From Hydrogenophaga sp. (GTDB lineage Bacteria > Pseudomonadota > Gammaproteobacteria > Burkholderiales > Burkholderiaceae_C): a DNA stretch of 64,000 bases. The stretch covers positions 91,408 through 155,407 of the forward strand of contig NZ_JAABRQ010000004.1 of NCBI RefSeq assembly GCF_011390835.1. Direction: 5' to 3'. The notes beneath the pieces were generated by a model. That model was not told the origin of the DNA. It ran no database searches and saw only the letters and a program-made list of their open reading frames with translations. This document shows positions 54,025 to 62,678 of the stretch, piece after piece; within the stretch, counting starts at the first letter, position 1; every line of letters starts with the position of its first letter. Position numbers and translations under genes: made by a program.

Positions 54025-54444
54025 ATGAACGCCGCCAAAGCCCCTGCCGCAGGCCACCTGCCCAGCCCGACTTCTTTGAGAGGTGCGGCGCAGGCCGCTG
54101 CGGCGCGCGGTGAACCGCTGGTGGTCATGACCACGCTGGTTGGTTGCCCGTACTGCGATCTGGTGCGCGACCATCACCTCCTGCCCATGCTGCGCGATGG
54201 TCTGGTGCACGCGGTGGAGCTCGACATCCGCGATCGCCGCAGCAACCTGCAGGGGTTTGCCGGCGAAAACACCACCCCGGCCGATCAGGTGGCCTTGTGG
54301 AAGGCCCGCTTTGCTCCCACGGTGCTGTTCTTTGGCCCGCAGGGGCAAGAGCTCGCCGAACGCCTGGTGGGCATGGCCGTGCCCGACTTCTACGGTGAAT
54401 ACCTTGAAGCCCGGCTCGTGCAGTCGCGTGCCAAGCTGAAGTAA
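54025..54444 (+). CDS. Thioredoxin-like protein with CPYC motif
   Basis: A 139-residue protein with a thioredoxin-like fold. The redox motif CPYC lies at about residues 41-44 in TLVGCPYCDLVRDH, and the later RFAPTVLFFGPQGQE provides the cis-Pro strand. CPYC is typical of glutaredoxins, but the length and extra segments are those of the SoxW/DsbD-gamma-like group. No signal peptide is obvious, so a cytoplasmic role is likely. It is 25 bases after the CoA-transferase gene and probably co-transcribed. Confidence 0.75.
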   Translation: MNAAKAPAAGHLPSPTSLRGAAQAAAARGEPLVVMTTLVGCPYCDLVRDHHLLPMLRDGLVHAVELDIRDRRSNLQGFAGENTTPADQVALWKARFAPTVLFFGPQGQELAERLVGMAVPDFYGEYLEARLVQSRAKLK

Positions 54445-54455
54445 GTGCCTCTGAA

Positions 54456-54476
54456 GCCAACGCAACCAGCGTTGGC
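54456..54476. terminator. Bidirectional hairpin between convergent genes
   Basis: A perfect 8-bp stem GCCAACGC/GCGTTGGC with loop AACCA lies between the convergent thioredoxin-like and DUF4197 genes. No T run follows on either strand, so it is a weak or Rho-assisted terminator. Confidence 0.5.
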
Positions 54477-54482
54477 GATCAC

Positions 54483-55187
54483 TCACTTCAGAGCACCAAA
54501 CACCTTTTTGAGGATGGCGCTGCCGGTACCCACCGGGTCCTGTCGGATCTTGCGCTCTTCTTCACCGATGATGGTGTAGAGGCCATCGAGCGACTTGCCT
54601 GTCACGTACTGCTGGATGTTGGCCTCTTCCTTTTTCACCAGTCCGAAGTTGGCGATTTTTCCAGCGACCCTGTTGTACTTGTCGGCCAGACCCACTTTTT
54701 CTGTGGCCTTGGTCACCACCGGCAAAAACTTTTCCCCCAGCGGCGCACGGGTCTTTTCGGCAAAAAACTGGGTCACCGAGTTGTCGCCGCCGCTGAGGAT
54801 GTTCTTGGCGTCGGTCACCGACATGCTTTTGACCGCGCCCACCAGCAAGTCCTTGCCCATGGGCACCGCGGTTTCAGCCGCGCGGTTCATGCTGGTAATG
54901 AGTTCGTCGACCCGCTTGCCCTGACCGGTCAGCTTCAGCAGCTGGGAGGCATCTTCCAGAAAACCGGGCAGCGGGATGCGCACCTTGGGATTGCCCAGAA
55001 ACCCATCGGGCCTGCCCAGGAGCGCCACCGCAGCGAGCGCGCCCTTCTCCAGCGCGGTTTTGAGCCCTCTGCTGGCGTCCTGGTCGGTCAGGTCGGCGAG
55101 CGACAGGGCCAGCGCTTGCTGATGGGCGGCGAGAACCAGCAAGGCCACTGCGCTGGTCAGGGATTGATTAAACTGGCGTCGTTGCAT
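54483..55187 (-). CDS. DUF4197 exported protein
   Basis: A 234-residue protein with an N-terminal signal (RRQFNQSLTSAVALLVLAAH, cleavage about residue 28). The mature part matches DUF4197: DQDASRGLKTALEKGALAAV (about 40-60), FLGNPKVRIPLPGFLEDASQ, and the C-terminal KEEANIQQYVTGKSLDGLYT with EEERKIRQDPVGTGSAILKK. The family is conserved in Gram-negative bacteria without known function. ATG 55187 has AGGAG upstream. The first 86 codons of a longer frame are rejected. Confidence 0.85.
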   Translation of the reverse strand: MQRRQFNQSLTSAVALLVLAAHQQALALSLADLTDQDASRGLKTALEKGALAAVALLGRPDGFLGNPKVRIPLPGFLEDASQLLKLTGQGKRVDELITSMNRAAETAVPMGKDLLVGAVKSMSVTDAKNILSGGDNSVTQFFAEKTRAPLGEKFLPVVTKATEKVGLADKYNRVAGKIANFGLVKKEEANIQQYVTGKSLDGLYTIIGEEERKIRQDPVGTGSAILKKVFGALK

Positions 55188-55266
55188 GGTGAACTCCTGG
55201 GCAGTCGATGGGTCGGAAACCTTTGACCCGCATCGCCCACTGTAGGGCCGACCCCGAGAAAGCACA

Positions 55267-55794
55267 ATGACACCCTCCGCCCCCCCCGCTTCGCCAGCCC
55301 GGCGTGTGCTCTTTTCCACGATGGCCGCACTGGGCGTCGCGTTCACGCTCACCCTGGCTGGCTGTGGCGCGCGGGAAGCGGCGCCGCAGTCCACGTTCGT
55401 GCTCATTGATGGCAGTAAGGCGACCACCGCCGACCTCAAGGGCAAAGTTACGCTGGTGAATTTCTGGGCAACGACCTGCGTGTCGTGCGTGAAGGAAATG
55501 CCGGCACTCGTGGCGACCTACAAGAAGTACCAACCCCAAGGCTTCGAAACCCTGGCAGTGGCGATGGAGTACGACCCGCCAGCCTGGGTGCTGAATTTTG
55601 CGCAGACGCGCCAGTTGCCGTTCAAGGTTGCGCTCGACAACACCGGCGAAATCGCCAAAGCCTGGGGCGACGTGAAGCTCACGCCCACCACCTACCTGGT
55701 GGACAAACAGGGGCGTATCGTCAAACGGTACGTGGGTGAGCCTGACATGGCGGCTCTGCACAAGTTGATCGAAGAGCTACTCGCCCAGGCCTGA
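55267..55794 (+). CDS. TlpA-like thiol:disulfide oxidoreductase (lipoprotein)
   Basis: A 175-residue protein with a signal peptide and lipobox LAGC (Cys about residue 33), then a thioredoxin fold. The redox motif is CVSC in VNFWATTCVSCVKEMP (about residues 76-79), and cis-Pro is in LTPTTYLVDKQG. TlpA-type proteins reduce periplasmic disulfides, often for cytochrome c or copper-site assembly, which suits the nearby cytochrome genes. It is divergent from DUF4197. Confidence 0.88.
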   Translation: MTPSAPPASPARRVLFSTMAALGVAFTLTLAGCGAREAAPQSTFVLIDGSKATTADLKGKVTLVNFWATTCVSCVKEMPALVATYKKYQPQGFETLAVAMEYDPPAWVLNFAQTRQLPFKVALDNTGEIAKAWGDVKLTPTTYLVDKQGRIVKRYVGEPDMAALHKLIEELLAQA

Positions 55795-55828
55795 CAAGGC
55801 TCGGCGCCGGCCGCTGGGCCAAACGACT

Positions 55829-55859
55829 CAGGGCTGGCGGCTCAAACCGGACAGCCCTG
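55829..55859. terminator. Weak hairpin between convergent TlpA-like and cytochrome c' genes
   Basis: A perfect 8-bp repeat, CAGGGCTG (55829-55836) and CAGCCCTG (55852-55859), encloses 15 bases. It sits in the 108-bp convergent gap, without a T run. Confidence 0.35.
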
Positions 55860-55902
55860 TCGCTTGTTTCAGAGCCAGCGCGCGCTGCCCGGTGGCCATG
55901 AC

Positions 55903-56355
55903 TCACTCTTTGCGGTAAGCGTCGTGGCAGGCCTTGCAGGTCTGGCCCACGGCGCCAAAAGCGGCCTTTACGTTATCCAGATTGCCCGTCTTGGCGGCGG
56001 CGGCGAGCTTGACCACCTCGGCCTGCATCTTGTCGGAACCTTCCTTGAACTTGGCCTGCTCGGTCCAGATTTCAGGCTTGGCGCGCGTGTCACCCTTGTC
56101 GGTGCCTTCGCCAAAGCCGGCCCAGGGCAGTTTGCTCATGGTTTCGACAATGGCGGCGTTCTCCGCCACCATCTTGGCGTCAAACGGCACGCGGCCGTTG
56201 GCCATGGCGCCGATGCGACCAAAGTGTGTGCCCATCACGGAAAACGCCGCCTTGCGGTACTTGACCGCGTCTTCCGGTTTCTGGAACTGGGCCAAGGCGG
56301 GAACCGAGACGGCGGTGAAGGCGGTGGCCAAAGCGAGTGATGCGATCAACTTCAT
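55903..56355 (-). CDS. Cytochrome c' (class II)
   Basis: A 150-residue periplasmic protein. The signal peptide ends at ALAQ (about residue 23). The mature protein is a four-helix bundle with the haem site close to the C terminus, CKACH in QTCKACHDAYRKE, which is the class II arrangement. It may bind NO or CO and help resist nitrosative stress. It is divergent from the cytochrome b561 gene, a frequent pair in which b561 acts as electron donor. Confidence 0.93.
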   Translation of the reverse strand: MKLIASLALATAFTAVSVPALAQFQKPEDAVKYRKAAFSVMGTHFGRIGAMANGRVPFDAKMVAENAAIVETMSKLPWAGFGEGTDKGDTRAKPEIWTEQAKFKEGSDKMQAEVVKLAAAAKTGNLDNVKAAFGAVGQTCKACHDAYRKE

Positions 56356-56520
56356 GGGGACTCCTCAGAACGGTAGCGGGTTGGGACAGACTTGGAACGT
56401 TTCCAGCGACCTCGCAGCCGCTTGGAGATCAGTGTATCTTCGGTCGCGAGGTTCCGCTGGCCACGCCGCAGGCAAAGACTGATACATTTTTGTCCTGTTC
56501 ACCGCCTGCGCACCCAAGCC

Positions 56521-57195
56521 ATGCACATCGTCCGCGTCTGGGACCTGCCCACCCGTCTGTTTCACTGGACACTCGCCGCCTGCATCGTCGGCCTTGTCAT
56601 TACCGGCAACATCGGTGGCAACTGGATGAACTGGCACCTGCGCTTGGGCTACGCGGTGCTGACGCTGCTTCTGTTCCGCCTGGTCTGGGGCTTAGTGGGC
56701 GGCCACTGGTCGCGCTTCGGCAGCTTTCTGTATGCGCCGGGCACGGTCTGGCGGTACCTGAAGGGCCGGGGTGACGCCGCCCATGGCGTGGGCCACAACC
56801 CATTGGGTGCTTTGTCGGTGTTTGCGTTGCTGGCGGTGATGCTGCTGCAGGTGGGCACCGGCCTGATCAGCGACGATGAGATTGCCTTCACGGGCCCGCT
56901 GGTGCGCTTCGTCTCCGGCGACACTATTTCGTCCGCCACCGCCTACCACAAGAACGTCGGCAAGTTCATCGTGATCGGGCTGGTGGTGCTGCACCTGCTG
57001 GCCATCCTGTTTTACAAGCTGGTGCGCAAGCAGAGCCTGGTGCGGCCCATGGTGGTCGGCGACAAGCAGCTGAGCGTGGCGGCGCCGAGCGCGCGCGACG
57101 GCACAGGCTCGCGTCTGCTGGCGCTGGTCGTGTTGGGAATCTGCGCCGGTGTGGTTCGCTGGGTGGTGAGCCTAGGCGCCTTTGCGGGCTATTAG
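56521..57195 (+). CDS. Cytochrome b561 (bacterial, b-type haem)
   Basis: A 224-residue membrane protein of the bacterial cytochrome b561/Ni-hydrogenase b-subunit family. Hydrophobic helices lie at about residues 14-32, 43-60, 85-110 and 140-165. His ligands are likely His15 in RLFHWTLA, His39 in MNWHLRLG, and those in AYHKNVGK and VVLHLLA. It would pass electrons from quinol to periplasmic c-type carriers, probably the cytochrome c' next door. ATG 56521 begins at MHIVRVWDLPTR, the normal start. Confidence 0.92.
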   Translation: MHIVRVWDLPTRLFHWTLAACIVGLVITGNIGGNWMNWHLRLGYAVLTLLLFRLVWGLVGGHWSRFGSFLYAPGTVWRYLKGRGDAAHGVGHNPLGALSVFALLAVMLLQVGTGLISDDEIAFTGPLVRFVSGDTISSATAYHKNVGKFIVIGLVVLHLLAILFYKLVRKQSLVRPMVVGDKQLSVAAPSARDGTGSRLLALVVLGICAGVVRWVVSLGAFAGY

Positions 57196-57213
57196 GGTCC
57201 TGCGCCGCTGGCC

Positions 57214-57711
57214 ATGAGCCACATTGCACCGCCCCAGATCCAGCTGCTTCGAGCGAGCGAGGCCGAAGCTCTGACGCTGGTGCGCAGCTTGTTTCTGGAC
57301 TACCAGGCCAGCCTGACGGTTGATCTTTGCTTTCAGGGCTTTGCAGACGAGCTGGCCGAGCTGCCAGGGGACTACACCGAGCCGGGTGGTGACCTACTGC
57401 TCGCGCTGGTGGATGGTGCGCCGGCCGGTTGCGGCGCTTTCCGGGCTCTGCCGCACAGTGATCACCTCAACGCCTGCGAGATGAAGCGGCTTTTTGTGCG
57501 CCCGGCCTATCGAGGCATGGGCCTGGGGCGCCTAATGGTCGAACACCTCATGAGCGGCGCGCGCATGGCGGGCTACTCGACCATGCTGCTCGACACCTTG
57601 AGCGACATGGAAACGGCACGCGCCTTGTATCAGGAGGTGGGTTTCTCCGAGGTAGCGCCGTATTACCTCAATCCCATCCCGGGGGCGCACTACCTCAAGG
57701 CTCAACTCTGA
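57214..57711 (+). CDS. GNAT family N-acetyltransferase
   Basis: A 165-residue acyltransferase. The acetyl-CoA pyrophosphate loop is in CEMKRLFVRPAYRGMGLGRL (about residues 89-108), preceded by the substrate strand GAFRALPHSDHL and followed by TMLLDTLSDMETARALYQEV. The acceptor amine is unknown. It follows the b561 gene by 18 bases and may share its mRNA. Confidence 0.88.
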   Translation: MSHIAPPQIQLLRASEAEALTLVRSLFLDYQASLTVDLCFQGFADELAELPGDYTEPGGDLLLALVDGAPAGCGAFRALPHSDHLNACEMKRLFVRPAYRGMGLGRLMVEHLMSGARMAGYSTMLLDTLSDMETARALYQEVGFSEVAPYYLNPIPGAHYLKAQL

Positions 57712-57714
57712 ACA

Positions 57715-57732
57715 GCGGTCCATCAGGACCGC
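57715..57732 (+). terminator. Hairpin after the GNAT gene
   Basis: A perfect 7-bp stem GCGGTCC/GGACCGC with loop ATCA begins three bases after the GNAT stop codon. It lacks a downstream T run and is therefore tentative. Confidence 0.45.
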
Positions 57733-57742
57733 AACAGGCGTG

Positions 57743-57771
57743 AAAAAGCCGCGGTGCCAACACACAGCGGC
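57743..57771 (-). terminator. Rho-independent terminator of the peroxiredoxin gene
   Basis: On the minus strand the stem GCCGC/GCGGC (57771-57767 and 57752-57748) encloses 14 bases and is followed by five T (57747-57743). It is 30 bases after the peroxiredoxin stop. Confidence 0.6.
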
Positions 57772-57801
57772 CTTGAGCTGGGGCCAAGCGCCCCGGCAGC
57801 C

Positions 57802-58314
57802 TTAGGCGGCTTTCTGGGCCTGCGCCAGGATGGTGGCGGCGTCGCTGACTTCGAACTTGCCGGGGCCTTCTATGTTCAGCGTCTTGACCACACCGTCCTG
57901 GACCAGCATCGAATAGCGGGCGCTGCGCAGGCCCATGCCTTTGCCATTCAGATCCAGGGTGAGGCCGGTGGCCTTGGCAAAGGCGGCGTCGCCGTCGGCC
58001 AGCATTCGTACCTTGTTGCCAGTTTTCTGGTCGCGCGCCCAGGCGCCCATGACAAATGCGTCGTTCACGCTGAGGCACCAGATCTCATCGACACCGGCCG
58101 CCTTGAAGGCCTCGGCATGCTCCACAAAGCCGGGAACATGCTTGGCCGAGCAGGTCGGGGTGAACGCGCCGGGTAGTGCGAAGATCACAACCGTCTTGCC
58201 AGCGGTGGCCTTGTGGGTATCAACCGGGTTGGGACCGATGCTGCAGCCATTGCCTTCTACCTCGCTGTACTCCATCAGTGTCGTGGCCGGAATCTTGTCG
58301 CCGATCTGGATCAT
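57802..58314 (-). CDS. Peroxiredoxin (Prx5/AhpE-like, redoxin family)
   Basis: A 170-residue peroxidase. The peroxidatic Cys55 is in LPGAFTPTCSAKHVPGF, the P-x-x-x-T/S-x-x-C signature. The segment WCLSVNDAFVMGAWARDQ and LRSARYSMLVQDGVV are family features. Bacterial members of this type are commonly reduced by glutathione or glutaredoxin. The ATG 58314 begins MIQIGDKIPATTL. It sits directly after the terminator of the ribosomal cluster. Confidence 0.92.
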   Translation of the reverse strand: MIQIGDKIPATTLMEYSEVEGNGCSIGPNPVDTHKATAGKTVVIFALPGAFTPTCSAKHVPGFVEHAEAFKAAGVDEIWCLSVNDAFVMGAWARDQKTGNKVRMLADGDAAFAKATGLTLDLNGKGMGLRSARYSMLVQDGVVKTLNIEGPGKFEVSDAATILAQAQKAA

Positions 58315-58385
58315 GGGTTTTGCTCCTCGCGTGAATTGGCCCGCAGGCCTTGGATGGGCCCCGGCGTCACCGGGGAAGAAAAAAC

Positions 58386-58414
58386 AAAAAAGCGACCGAA
58401 TTGTCGGTCGCTTT
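58386..58414 (-). terminator. Strong terminator after rpsQ
   Basis: A perfect 9-bp stem AGCGACCGA/TCGGTCGCT (58391-58399 and 58404-58412, extendable by A-T pairs) with loop ATTG is followed on the minus strand by a six-T run (58391-58386). It lies 60 bases after the rpsQ stop and closes the ribosomal-protein cluster. Confidence 0.95.
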
Positions 58415-58473
58415 CTGATGGCGCGCAGCAAACCACGCACATAGAACTCAGGCCAGTGCGGCCTTTGATGGCA

Positions 58474-58743
58474 TCAGACCAGCGCGGCCTTTTGCACCAG
58501 GCGCGTAGCGACCCAGTTCTTGGTCTTGGACAGCGGACGGCTTTCGGTGATCTCGATCACGTCGCCCGTCTTGTATTCGCCCTTTTCGTCATGTGCGTGG
58601 TACTTGCTTGACTTGGCCACGATCTTGTCGTAGAGCTCGTGCTTGACACGGCGCTCGACCAACACGGTCACGGTTTTCGTGCGCTTGTCGCTGACGACCT
58701 TGCCGACCAGGGTGCGCTTGAGGGATGTTTTGGCTTCCGTCAT
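58474..58743 (-). CDS. rpsQ: 30S ribosomal protein S17
   Basis: An 89-residue primary 16S-rRNA binder. It reads [20 protein letters not shown] followed by [20 protein letters not shown], and the signature [18 protein letters not shown]. It is the last gene of the cluster and is closed by a strong terminator; rplN (L14), its usual follower, is not there. Confidence 0.97.
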   Translation of the reverse strand: MTEAKTSLKRTLVGKVVSDKRTKTVTVLVERRVKHELYDKIVAKSSKYHAHDEKGEYKTGDVIEITESRPLSKTKNWVATRLVQKAALV

Positions 58744-58754
58744 GGGGTCGCTCC

Positions 58755-58961
58755 TTATTTGGCCGCAGACGCAGCGCGCTGCTTCTCGGCCAGGATGGTC
58801 TTGGCGCGGGCAATGGCGCGACGGGTGTCACCCAGCGTGGCGTTGTTGTTGAGTTGTTGCGTGGCTTTTTGCATGCGCAGGCCGAAATGGGCCTTCTGCA
58901 GCGCTTTCACCTCGGTTTCGAGACCAGCAACATCCTTCTGGCGCAATTCAGTTGTTTTCAT
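58755..58961 (-). CDS. rpmC: 50S ribosomal protein L29
   Basis: A 68-residue helical protein at the ribosomal exit tunnel. It begins [20 protein letters not shown] and has the L29 signature [20 protein letters not shown] followed by [10 protein letters not shown]. It lies 11 bases from rpsQ. Confidence 0.96.
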   Translation of the reverse strand: MKTTELRQKDVAGLETEVKALQKAHFGLRMQKATQQLNNNATLGDTRRAIARAKTILAEKQRAASAAK

Positions 58962-58977
58962 TGTGTGTTCTCCTGAA

Positions 58978-59394
58978 TCACTGACCCAGCATGCGCGTCA
59001 CGAACGTGGTGCGCAGGGGAAGTTTGGCGGCGGCCAGGGTGAACGCCTCGCGAGCGAGCTGTTCAGGCACACCCACGATTTCGTACAGCACCTTGCCGGG
59101 CTGGATTTCAGCCACGTAGTACTCCACCGAGCCTTTGCCGTTGCCCATGCGGACCTCGGCAGGCTTCTGGGAAATTGGCTTGTCGGGGAACACGCGGATC
59201 CAGATACGACCGCCACGCTTGACGTGGCGGGAGATCGCACGGCGTGCGGCCTCGATCTGGCGTGCGGTCAGGCGACCGCGATCGGTGGACTTGAGACCGA
59301 AGTCGCCAAAGGCCACGGTAGCGCCACTGGTGGCGACCCCCGTGTTGCGGCCTTTTTGCTCCTTACGGTACTTGCGGCGTGCAGGTTGCAGCAT
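58978..59394 (-). CDS. rplP: 50S ribosomal protein L16
   Basis: A 138-residue protein near the A site. It begins [20 protein letters not shown] and carries [20 protein letters not shown] and [20 protein letters not shown], the L16 signatures. It follows rpsC after two bases. Confidence 0.97.
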   Translation of the reverse strand: MLQPARRKYRKEQKGRNTGVATSGATVAFGDFGLKSTDRGRLTARQIEAARRAISRHVKRGGRIWIRVFPDKPISQKPAEVRMGNGKGSVEYYVAEIQPGKVLYEIVGVPEQLAREAFTLAAAKLPLRTTFVTRMLGQ

Positions 59395-59396
59395 GT

Positions 59397-60275
59397 TTAT
59401 TCTCCTTTGCCGTCCGCAGGTGCCCCTGCGGGTGCGTCTTTGCGAACGCGCTTAACGGCGGGTTTGGGTTCGGTCGCTGCAGCGGTGGCTTCAGCAGGCT
59501 TGTCGCTGCCATCGGCCGGTGCGGCGTTGGCGCCAGGACGGCGTACAGCGGCGCGCGCTGGCGGGCCAGCGGGACGCTCACGGCGCGGACCGCGGGGACG
59601 GCGCTCTTCTTCTGGGCGCGGTGTCTCGGCGACGGGTGCATCGTTGCGGCCCAGCGTGTCGCCCTTGTAGACCCAGACCTTGACGCCGATAACGCCGTAG
59701 GTGGTCTTGGCTTCGGACGTGCCGTAGTCGATGTCAGCGCGCAAGGTGTGAAGCGGCACGCGACCTTCGCGGTACCACTCGCAACGAGCGATCTCGATAC
59801 CGTTCAGACGGCCTGACGACATGATCTTGATGCCCTGGGCACCCAAGCGCATGGCGTTCTGCATGGCGCGCTTCATCGCACGGCGGAACATGATGCGCTT
59901 CTCGAGCTGCTGCGTGATGCTGTCGGCGATCAGCTTGGCATCGATTTCTGGCTTGCGCACTTCTTCGATGTTGACTGCGACCGGCACGCCCAGCTTGGTA
60001 GCCAATTCGCGCTTGAGGCGCTCGATGTCCTCACCCTTCTTGCCGATCACCACGCCCGGACGTGCCGAGTAGATGGTGATGCGTGCGTTCTTGGCGGGGC
60101 GCTCGATCACAACGCGCGATACGGCGGCGTTCTTCAGCTTGCCCTTGAGGTACTCACGCACCTTGATGTCTTCGGCGAGCATGCCCGCGAAATCGCGGTT
60201 GCTGGCGTACCAACGGCTGGCCCAGTTGCGCGAAATGGCAAGGCGGAACCCGGTGGGGTTGATTTTTTGTCCCAT
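59397..60275 (-). CDS. rpsC: 30S ribosomal protein S3 with long C-terminal tail
   Basis: A 292-residue protein; E. coli S3 has 233. The core begins [20 protein letters not shown], and the KH domain includes [16 protein letters not shown]; the C-terminal domain has [20 protein letters not shown]. From about residue 210 onward the tail is Pro/Arg/Ala/Lys-rich and likely disordered ([20 protein letters not shown]). S3 helps form the mRNA entry site. ATG 60275 is the conserved start; an upstream frame is rejected. Confidence 0.97.
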   Translation of the reverse strand: MGQKINPTGFRLAISRNWASRWYASNRDFAGMLAEDIKVREYLKGKLKNAAVSRVVIERPAKNARITIYSARPGVVIGKKGEDIERLKRELATKLGVPVAVNIEEVRKPEIDAKLIADSITQQLEKRIMFRRAMKRAMQNAMRLGAQGIKIMSSGRLNGIEIARCEWYREGRVPLHTLRADIDYGTSEAKTTYGVIGVKVWVYKGDTLGRNDAPVAETPRPEEERRPRGPRRERPAGPPARAAVRRPGANAAPADGSDKPAEATAAATEPKPAVKRVRKDAPAGAPADGKGE

Positions 60276-60289
60276 AGTCCTAGCCTTCT

Positions 60290-60625
60290 TCAGTTGCCAA
60301 CCGTCACGTAGATGTGACAGGTGGGTTTGCTGATGCGGTTGCCACGCCCTTTGGCGCGGGCGGCGAAACGCTTCAGCGTGGTGCCTTGTTCGACGTAAAT
60401 GGTCTTGACCTTCAGCTCGTCGATGTCGGCGCCGTCGTTGTGCTCGGCGTTGGCAATGGCCGACTCCAGGCATTTCTTGACGATACCGGCGGCTTTTTTC
60501 TGGGTAAACGCCAGGATGTTGAGTGCCTGGTCGACCTTCTTGCCGCGAATCAGGTCTGCCACAAGGCGGCCCTTGTCGACCGACAGGCGCACGCCACGGA
60601 CGACAGCACGGGTTTCTGTACTCAT
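60290..60625 (-). CDS. rplV: 50S ribosomal protein L22
   Basis: A 111-residue protein lining the exit tunnel. It begins with [20 protein letters not shown], then [20 protein letters not shown], and the C-terminal [20 protein letters not shown] carries the beta-hairpin end. Length is standard. Confidence 0.97.
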   Translation of the reverse strand: MSTETRAVVRGVRLSVDKGRLVADLIRGKKVDQALNILAFTQKKAAGIVKKCLESAIANAEHNDGADIDELKVKTIYVEQGTTLKRFAARAKGRGNRISKPTCHIYVTVGN

Positions 60626-60634
60626 GGTGGGTCC

Positions 60635-60910
60635 TTACTTCTTCGCTTTTTTGTCGGCCGGGTGGCCTTTGAACGTGCGCGTCAGCGAAAACTCGCCGAG
60701 CTTGTGTCCCACCATCTGATCGGTGATGTAGACAGGCACGTGCTGCTTGCCGTTGTGCACGGCGATCGTCAGTCCGATGAATTCGGGCAGGATCATGGAG
60801 CGGCGAGACCAGGTCTTGACCGGCTTCTTGTCCTTGTTGGCCTGCGCCTTCTCCACCTTGGCCATCAGGTGATGGTCAATGAAAGGGCCTTTTTTGAGTG
60901 AACGAGTCAT
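60635..60910 (-). CDS. rpsS: 30S ribosomal protein S19
   Basis: A 91-residue protein of the small-subunit head: [20 protein letters not shown], then [20 protein letters not shown] and the signature [20 protein letters not shown]. It lies 13 bases from rplB. Confidence 0.97.
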   Translation of the reverse strand: MTRSLKKGPFIDHHLMAKVEKAQANKDKKPVKTWSRRSMILPEFIGLTIAVHNGKQHVPVYITDQMVGHKLGEFSLTRTFKGHPADKKAKK

Positions 60911-60922
60911 GTTGTCAACCCT

Positions 60923-61747
60923 TTACTTCTTGCGACGCGAGACGATCATCGACTGCGTGCGGCGGTTGTTGCGGGTGCGGTAGCCTTTGGTCAGGTTGCC
61001 CCACGGATCCACCGGAGCGCGGCCTTCGCCGGTCTTGCCTTCACCACCACCGTGCGGGTGGTCGATCGGGTTCATCGCGGTACCGCGAACCGTTGGGCGA
61101 ATACCCATGTGGCGCTTGACACCGGCCTTGCCGAGCTGGCGCAGGCTGTGTTCCTGGTTGGACACTTCGCCGATGGTGGCGCGGCAATCCACGTGCACCT
61201 TGCGCACTTCGCCAGAGCGCATGCGGACCTGGGCGTAAATGCCTTCGCGGGCCAGCAGCACAGCCGAGGCACCGGCGGAGCGAGCGATTTGTGCGCCTTT
61301 GCCGACCTGCAGCTCGATACAGTGGATGGTCGAACCAACCGGAATGTTGCGGATCGGCAGGGTATTGCCGACGCGAATCGGCGACTCCGAACCAGACAAC
61401 AGGGTGGCACCCGCTTCAACGCCACGCGGGGCAATGATGTAGCGGCGCTCGCCGTCGGCGTAGCACAGCAGCGCGATGTGCGCCGTGCGGTTCGGGTCGT
61501 ACTCGATGCGCTCGACTTTGGCCGGAATGTTGTCCTTGTTGCGAAGGAAGTCGACCACGCGGTAGTGATGCTTGTGACCACCGCCCTTGTGACGGGTGGT
61601 GATGTGGCCATTGTTGTTGCGGCCGGCTTTCTGGAACTGGGGCTCCAGCAGCGGTGCATAGCCCTCACCCTTGTGCAGGTGATCACGCGTGACCTTCACC
61701 ATGCCGCGACGGCCTGGTGAAGTCGGTTTCATCTTGATGACTGCCAT
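60923..61747 (-). CDS. rplB: 50S ribosomal protein L2
   Basis: A 274-residue protein required for subunit association and peptidyl transfer. It begins [20 protein letters not shown] and carries [22 protein letters not shown] sequence here as [20 protein letters not shown], including the conserved His of L2. Length is normal. Confidence 0.98.
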   Translation of the reverse strand: MAVIKMKPTSPGRRGMVKVTRDHLHKGEGYAPLLEPQFQKAGRNNNGHITTRHKGGGHKHHYRVVDFLRNKDNIPAKVERIEYDPNRTAHIALLCYADGERRYIIAPRGVEAGATLLSGSESPIRVGNTLPIRNIPVGSTIHCIELQVGKGAQIARSAGASAVLLAREGIYAQVRMRSGEVRKVHVDCRATIGEVSNQEHSLRQLGKAGVKRHMGIRPTVRGTAMNPIDHPHGGGEGKTGEGRAPVDPWGNLTKGYRTRNNRRTQSMIVSRRKK

Positions 61748-61749
61748 GA

Positions 61750-62061
61750 TTACGCCTCCCCGCCAAAGTTCAGTTCTTGACCGGGCATCAGCGTCACGTA
61801 CGCTTTGCGCACGTGGTCACGGCGACCCATGGTCTTGCCAAAGCGCTTGGCTTTGCCCTTCTGATTGAGCACAGACACGCCTTTGACCTGGACCTTGAAC
61901 ATCAGCTCAACAGCGGCCTTGATCTCCGGCTTGGACGCATCGCGCAGCACCTTGAACAGCACAGCGTTGCTCTGCTCGGCAGCCTGTGTGGCCTTCTCGG
62001 ACACGATGGGTGCCACGAGGACCTGCATCAGGCGACCTTCGTCGTATTTTGTGACGCTCAT
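61750..62061 (-). CDS. rplW: 50S ribosomal protein L23
   Basis: A 103-residue protein at the tunnel exit that docks SRP and trigger factor. The signature is [20 protein letters not shown] followed by [20 protein letters not shown] and VNVLNQKGK-like [20 protein letters not shown]. It overlaps the end of rplD by four bases (ATGA). Confidence 0.97.
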   Translation of the reverse strand: MSVTKYDEGRLMQVLVAPIVSEKATQAAEQSNAVLFKVLRDASKPEIKAAVELMFKVQVKGVSVLNQKGKAKRFGKTMGRRDHVRKAYVTLMPGQELNFGGEA

Positions 62062-62678
62062 GCGAACATCTCCTTCAACTGGTCGATGGCCGCCTTGGTG
62101 ACGATCACCTTCTTGTAGTGCACCAGCGACAGCGGATCGGCGTAACGCGGCTCGACCACCAGCACATTGGGCAGGTTGCGCGAAGCCAGGTACAGGTTCT
62201 CGTCAACTTCCTCGGCGATCACCAGCACGGACTGCAGGTTCATGGCCTTGAACTTGTCAGCCAACTGCTTGGTCTTCGGCGAATCGACCTTGATCGAATC
62301 AACCACGGCCAAGCGGCCTTCACGCACCAGCTGCGAGAAGATCGACGCCATGCCGGCGCGGTACATCTTCTTGTTGATCTTCTGGGTGAAGTTTTCGTCC
62401 GGGCTGTTGGGGAAGGCGCGACCGCCTCCACGCCAGATGGGGGAAGACGTCATACCGGCGCGGGCGCGGCCCGTGCCTTTTTGCTTGAAGGGCTTCTTGG
62501 TCGAGTGCTTGACCATCTGACGGTCTTTTTGAGCACGCGTACCCTGGCGCGCATTGGCCTGGTAGGCCACCACCAGCTGGTGGATCAGCGCTTCGTTGTA
62601 GTCGCGACCAAACACGGTCTCGGGCACATCCACATTGGACGCTGCCTGGCCCTGGTCATTCAGGAGTTCAACTTGCAT
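62058..62678 (-). CDS. rplD: 50S ribosomal protein L4
   Basis: A 206-residue protein. It has the Arg/Lys-rich tunnel loop ([20 protein letters not shown] then [20 protein letters not shown]) and a globular domain. In E. coli L4 also represses its own S10 operon; here the leader in front of rplC is a candidate target. It begins one base inside the rplC stop codon (TGATG). Confidence 0.97.
   Translation of the reverse strand: MQVELLNDQGQAASNVDVPETVFGRDYNEALIHQLVVAYQANARQGTRAQKDRQMVKHSTKKPFKQKGTGRARAGMTSSPIWRGGGRAFPNSPDENFTQKINKKMYRAGMASIFSQLVREGRLAVVDSIKVDSPKTKQLADKFKAMNLQSVLVIAEEVDENLYLASRNLPNVLVVEPRYADPLSLVHYKKVIVTKAAIDQLKEMFA

Noticed and set aside
52338..54134. 598-codon minus-strand open frame opposite the CoA-transferase gene
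   Set aside because: Low-complexity Gly/Val/His composition; the plus strand has a full family III CoA-transferase.
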